Of a DNA stretch of 64,000 nucleotides, positions 60,761 to 64,000 are shown piece after piece. This stretch comes from Bacteroidia bacterium. Its GTDB lineage: Bacteria; Bacteroidota; Bacteroidia; B-17B0; Aurantibacillaceae. The first letter of the stretch is position 1, and each line of letters begins with the position of its first letter. The translations under genes and the position numbers were made by a program. The DNA lies in NCBI GenBank assembly GCA_014378485.1, contig JACMNO010000025.1, positions 25,231 to 89,230 of the forward strand, read 5' to 3'. The notes below the pieces were generated by a model, which did no database searches, was not told where the DNA came from, and was given only the letters and a program-made list of their open reading frames with translations.

Positions 60761-61822
60761 TTAATCTTTTATTCTACTAAACCTCAAAGCCTTCAAAATA
60801 AAATTTGGCAACGCTTTTTTAGGATCACGTTTACGAAGATCGAGGTACCAGCCGATTTTTTTCACTACCGGTAATTTTTTAGTTTCAACAAACTCAATGA
60901 GGGTGCCATCTGCATCTTCAATGTAGGTAAAGTGACCCGCTGCTTCTCCCATTTCAAAACCGGCACCACCATCAACTGTAAAAGGCTGACCGGCTTTTAT
61001 GCAGGCTTCTTCAAGTCCTTTCATATTTTTAATATCAAAACATAAATGAATAAAACCACAATCTCCCCACAAACGGTTTTCAAATATTTTTTTTGGTGTG
61101 TAATCAAAAGCTTGAATCAACTCAATTTCATTATCACCCAACAGGGGACCAAAGCTACCTTCACGAGGTTTACTGTTTCGTAAAACTACTCGTCTGATTT
61201 TTTTTTGTGACCCTTCAACACCGCTCCAGTCATTAAACACAGCAGTTGTATCACTAATAATTTTATCAAAACCTAAAACTGTTTTATATAATTCAATAGA
61301 TTTATCAATATCCTTTACGCCAATTACCGCACCTAAAACACCGCCTGTTGTAAAATCTTTTTTCTGATACCAGGAAGTTTTTTCTTCGATCACTTCATAT
61401 ATATTTTCCCAAAGATCATGAATGTAAAAATGTTTTCGGCCATCGGGAGATTCATTAATATCGGTCAGCATTTTAGCGCCGAAATCTTTTAAATGATTAT
61501 AGGATTTCTTAATGTCATATGATTTTATTTTTCCTGCAAAGATTCCGATGTCACCCAGTTGTATTTTAAATTCTGCATTTTGTGCTTGGCGGCTGGTATA
61601 TTGCCATATCTCAAAGCCACCACCACCATTCATGCTGATGGCTAATATGGCATGTCGAGCATGGGGCATATTTGCCGTATAGGGCAGCATTAACTCAGCC
61701 ATGGCTGCTTCTTCAAATATTTTAATATCTGTCCCAAAAGCTTTCCTGTACCATTTAAATGTTTCGTGCACATTTGTATTCCCTACTCCTAGTTGCTGTA
61801 TGCCTGAAATGATGTAACTCAT
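60761..61822 (-). CDS. VOC (vicinal oxygen chelate) family protein with two VOC domains
   Basis: A 353-residue protein with two beta-alpha-beta-beta-beta (glyoxalase/dioxygenase) modules: residues ~5-150 (QQLGVGNTNVHETFKWYRKA) and ~165-325 (GGVLGAVIGVKDIDKSIELY, IHLCFDIKNM, YIEDADGTLIEFVET). His and Glu at metal positions are plausible in the second half (CGFIHLCFD, IEFVE). The reaction is not readable: glyoxalase, ring-cleaving dioxygenase and other VOC roles all remain possible. A basic tail (LRKRDPKKALPNFILK) extends beyond the domain. It is 46 bases from the GNAT gene. Confidence 0.8.
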   Translation of the reverse strand: MSYIISGIQQLGVGNTNVHETFKWYRKAFGTDIKIFEEAAMAELMLPYTANMPHARHAILAISMNGGGGFEIWQYTSRQAQNAEFKIQLGDIGIFAGKIKSYDIKKSYNHLKDFGAKMLTDINESPDGRKHFYIHDLWENIYEVIEEKTSWYQKKDFTTGGVLGAVIGVKDIDKSIELYKTVLGFDKIISDTTAVFNDWSGVEGSQKKIRRVVLRNSKPREGSFGPLLGDNEIELIQAFDYTPKKIFENRLWGDCGFIHLCFDIKNMKGLEEACIKAGQPFTVDGGAGFEMGEAAGHFTYIEDADGTLIEFVETKKLPVVKKIGWYLDLRKRDPKKALPNFILKALRFSRIKD

Positions 61823-61868
61823 AATTTTTAAATTAAAGTATAAAATTAATAATTAAAACCCGTAAACA

Positions 61869-62312
61869 TTAATCACTGTATTTCATAACCACATAATTTT
61901 CGGGAACGGTTAGTTCGGAAATGCAATAATTTAATTTATCACCTATTTCTGCCGGATAATTATTCACAATAACGAAACCTAATTTTTCAAAGTATTCCGG
62001 AATAATGCATACCAAGTAAATAGGTTGTGTGGCTATTTTTATTCTTGCTTCAATTAACGCTTTTGCTATGCCACTAAACCTCTTAGTTTCAATAACACCC
62101 AATGAACAAAATTCATCACAACTTTGATGCTTTCTGATCCTACCAAAACCAAGTAGTTCATCATTTTCTTTGGCCACTAAAAATTGTTCACATTTAAGAC
62201 CCCTGTTATCCAAATCAAACGCACAAATAAAATGTTTGATGAGTTCAAAATCGGCTTCAGATGCTTTATCTATATGTAGCGTTTTAATAAGTTTTTGTTT
62301 AATGTTTAACAA
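61869..62312 (-). CDS. GNAT family N-acetyltransferase
   Basis: A 147-residue GNAT-fold protein. The segment ENDELLGFGRIRKHQSCDEF followed by LGVIETKRFSGIAKALIEAR fits beta4-beta5 and the acetyl-CoA pyrophosphate loop (R/QxxGxG/A is relaxed to RFSGIA here), and IIPEYFEKLGFVIVNNYPAE is the typical late strand. The substrate is unknown. No ATG exists upstream in frame, so translation probably starts at the TTG at 62312. It diverges from the halogenase-like gene. Confidence 0.7.
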   Translation of the reverse strand: MLNIKQKLIKTLHIDKASEADFELIKHFICAFDLDNRGLKCEQFLVAKENDELLGFGRIRKHQSCDEFCSLGVIETKRFSGIAKALIEARIKIATQPIYLVCIIPEYFEKLGFVIVNNYPAEIGDKLNYCISELTVPENYVVMKYSD

Positions 62313-62400
62313 ATTTTTTGGCCAGCAATTATACTAAAAATTAAACAGATTGTTTTTGATTTTAATTTCTCAAAAAACCTATCCGCCTGTAATAAAATCG

Positions 62401-62408
62401 TATTTTTG
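62401..62408 (+). promoter_or_regulatory. -7 promoter box before the halogenase-like gene
   Basis: TATTTTTG matches TAnnTTTG, 25 bases before the ATG at 62434. No clear -33 partner is seen. Confidence 0.45.
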
Positions 62409-62433
62409 TTATAATCAACTAAGTAAAAAAATC

Positions 62434-64000
62434 ATGCAAAAAGAATATGATGTTGTTATTGCCGGAGGCGGTTTAGCGGGACTAACGCTTTCTATACAAC
62501 TAAAACAGGCCAATCCAAATATTACCATTTTAATTTTAGAAAGCAGAGATAAAGCTGCGGCTATTGCGGCTCATAAAGTAGGGGAGTCGACTGTTGAATT
62601 AGCAACTCATTATTACAGAGAAGTTTTGGGATTAAAAGATTATTTGGAGGAATTTGAGCTCCCTAAACATGGTTTGCGTTTCTTTTTTACTGATGAAAAG
62701 AAGACAGAGTTATCTAACAGAGTTGAACTTGGACCACGCTTAAAGTTGCCGGTTCCAAGTCACCAGTTAGACAGGGGTACTTTCGAAAATTTTTTAGAAA
62801 AACATACAAAAGAATTGGGAACAGATTTCCTTTTGGCAGCACGCGCTAAGGACGTTGTGTTTGGCGAAAATGGCGATTTGCATGAAGTGATATTTGCTCA
62901 TGAGCGTGAAGACAAAAAAGTAAAAACAAAGTGGATGGTAGATGCTACCAGTAGAATCAGTTTGTTAAAAAAGAAACTCGGTTTTCAAAAAGAAGCACCA
63001 CATAACGTTAATGCTGCTTGGTTTAGAGTAAAAGGCGTGGTTGATATTGATGAGTGGAGTGATAATAAAGAATGGAAAACATTTTTAGCGCCTAAGTTGC
63101 GTTATTTAAGTACTGTGCATTTTATGGACAAAGGATATTGGTTGTGGATTATTCCTTTGGGTTCAAAAAACACCAGTATTGGTATTGTAGCAGATGAAGA
63201 CATTCATCCTTTTGAAACGATTAACACATATGAGAAGGCTGTTGCATGGATTCAAAAGCATGAACCGCAAGCAGCTAAATTTGTGTGTCCTAATAAGGAA
63301 GATATTCTGGATTTTAGGATTTTAAAACACTTTGCCCATGATAGTAAACGTATTTATTCTTCTGATCGTTGGGCGGTAACAGGTGAAGCGGGCGCTTTCC
63401 TTGACCCGTTTTATTCTCCGGGAAGTGATTTTATTTCTTTGAATAATACTTGGTTAAGCGACTTGATCCTTAGAGATTACAAGGGTGAAGATATTACTGT
63501 GCGCGCACAAATATATGAGCAAACGCATTTATCTTGGTTTGAGAGCTGGTTGCCGATTTATCAGGATAAATACAAGCTGATGGGTAATACACAAATAATG
63601 GTGTTTAAGATCTTTTGGGATTGGGCAATTTATTGGTCAGTACCATGCTTATTATTTACAAATAAAGGATTTACAGACCTTAAAGTATTGAAGGAGTTAT
63701 TTGTATCGGAGAAAAGTTTGGGAAGAAAATTTGGTAAATTAAATAAGTCGGTTCAGGATTTATTTATCGAATGGTTGCCTTTTGAAAATCAAATATTTGA
63801 GAACCGTTATATCGATCCTTTGGATCTTGACTATTTAAAAAGTTTTCAAAGAGGTATTGATGAAATGCACGGAACTGATACGGTTGTAAACAAAGTGGCA
63901 GAAAACATAGTAGTTTTAGAGAAGGTTGCCGCAGAGCTTTTCCGTTTAATCAGTAACCAGGCAAATGGAACACCTTTGGACATAATTGTTGATCCCTACA
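62434..64000 (+). CDS. Flavin-dependent tryptophan-halogenase-like oxidoreductase (3' end beyond window)
   Basis: At least 522 residues, open at the window edge. The dinucleotide-binding motif GGGLAG (11-16), KVGEST (48-53), a lysine in LPKHGLRFFF (Lys78, near where halogenases place a catalytic lysine), WLWIIP (about 236-241, a match to the halogenase WxWxIP) and GEAGAFLDPFYSPGSDF (about 317-333, FAD binding) place it in the flavin-dependent halogenase superfamily. Many Bacteroidota relatives occur in flexirubin/aryl-polyene clusters, some as hydroxylases. Substrate and true halogenation activity are unproven. Neighbours further right are not visible. Confidence 0.85.
   Translation, partial: MQKEYDVVIAGGGLAGLTLSIQLKQANPNITILILESRDKAAAIAAHKVGESTVELATHYYREVLGLKDYLEEFELPKHGLRFFFTDEKKTELSNRVELGPRLKLPVPSHQLDRGTFENFLEKHTKELGTDFLLAARAKDVVFGENGDLHEVIFAHEREDKKVKTKWMVDATSRISLLKKKLGFQKEAPHNVNAAWFRVKGVVDIDEWSDNKEWKTFLAPKLRYLSTVHFMDKGYWLWIIPLGSKNTSIGIVADEDIHPFETINTYEKAVAWIQKHEPQAAKFVCPNKEDILDFRILKHFAHDSKRIYSSDRWAVTGEAGAFLDPFYSPGSDFISLNNTWLSDLILRDYKGEDITVRAQIYEQTHLSWFESWLPIYQDKYKLMGNTQIMVFKIFWDWAIYWSVPCLLFTNKGFTDLKVLKELFVSEKSLGRKFGKLNKSVQDLFIEWLPFENQIFENRYIDPLDLDYLKSFQRGIDEMHGTDTVVNKVAENIVVLEKVAAELFRLISNQANGTPLDIIVDPY

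Overview
The window is a chromosomal segment of a Bacteroidota bacterium, most likely an uncultured member of class Bacteroidia near the flavobacterial/sphingobacterial lineages. The evidence is low GC, no Shine-Dalgarno sequences, promoter boxes of the TAnnTTTG type, many secreted proteins with type IX secretion (T9SS) sorting domains, a PorP/SprF protein, a TonB with the Bacteroidota N-terminus, an organism-typical SUF operon and intergenic repeats of the kind common in this phylum. It looks like ordinary chromosome; no phage, plasmid or rRNA/tRNA genes were seen.

Layout. 1-4.9 kb: 3' end of fumarate hydratase, a Bro-N antirepressor-like gene and mfd. 5-8.9 kb: three tandem T9SS cargo genes on the minus strand. 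9-11.7 kb: a tight plus-strand run of thioesterase, LolA-like carrier, lipoprotein, hotdog dehydratase and DUF420 protein, resembling the accessory part of aryl-polyene/flexirubin clusters. Then rpoN, a small secreted protein and a 2653-residue SprB-repeat adhesin (13.9-21.9 kb), lepA, an M43 metalloprotease, an O-antigen-ligase-like protein and a second large T9SS type B adhesin (27.7-32.8 kb). 32.9-35 kb: 3-hydroxyanthranilate dioxygenase, enoyl-CoA hydratase and a small hydrolase. 35.1-39 kb: feoA-feoB-cysQ iron operon and purQ. 39.1-40.4 kb: DUF6427-like membrane protein and a divergent small membrane protein. 40.5-46.7 kb: a T9SS adhesin, PorP/SprF and OmpA/PD40 operon. 47.2-50.3 kb: exbB-exbD-exbD-tonB, followed by a small membrane protein, a TPR protein and a PstS-like lipoprotein. 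53.7-54.5 kb: a single-domain HUH (RAYT-like) transposase beside a field of hairpins and a 40-bp tandem array. 54.5-60.5 kb: sufA-sufB-sufC-sufD-sufS, interrupted by one intact and one decayed four-helix-bundle gene. 60.8-64 kb: VOC protein, GNAT protein and a truncated halogenase-like flavoprotein.

How the genes fit together. Surface and gliding/adhesion biology dominates by length: five or more T9SS cargo proteins, an SprF-type partner and energised TonB machinery. Iron handling is the second theme: the feo and suf operons are 22 kb apart but carry the same 18-bp palindromic site in their promoters, which suggests one iron or Fe-S responsive regulator controlling both. The main unusual features are this shared operator, the transposase with its hairpin/tandem array, two four-helix-bundle insertions in the suf operon, and an apparent in-frame insertion of palindromic repeat DNA into SufS.
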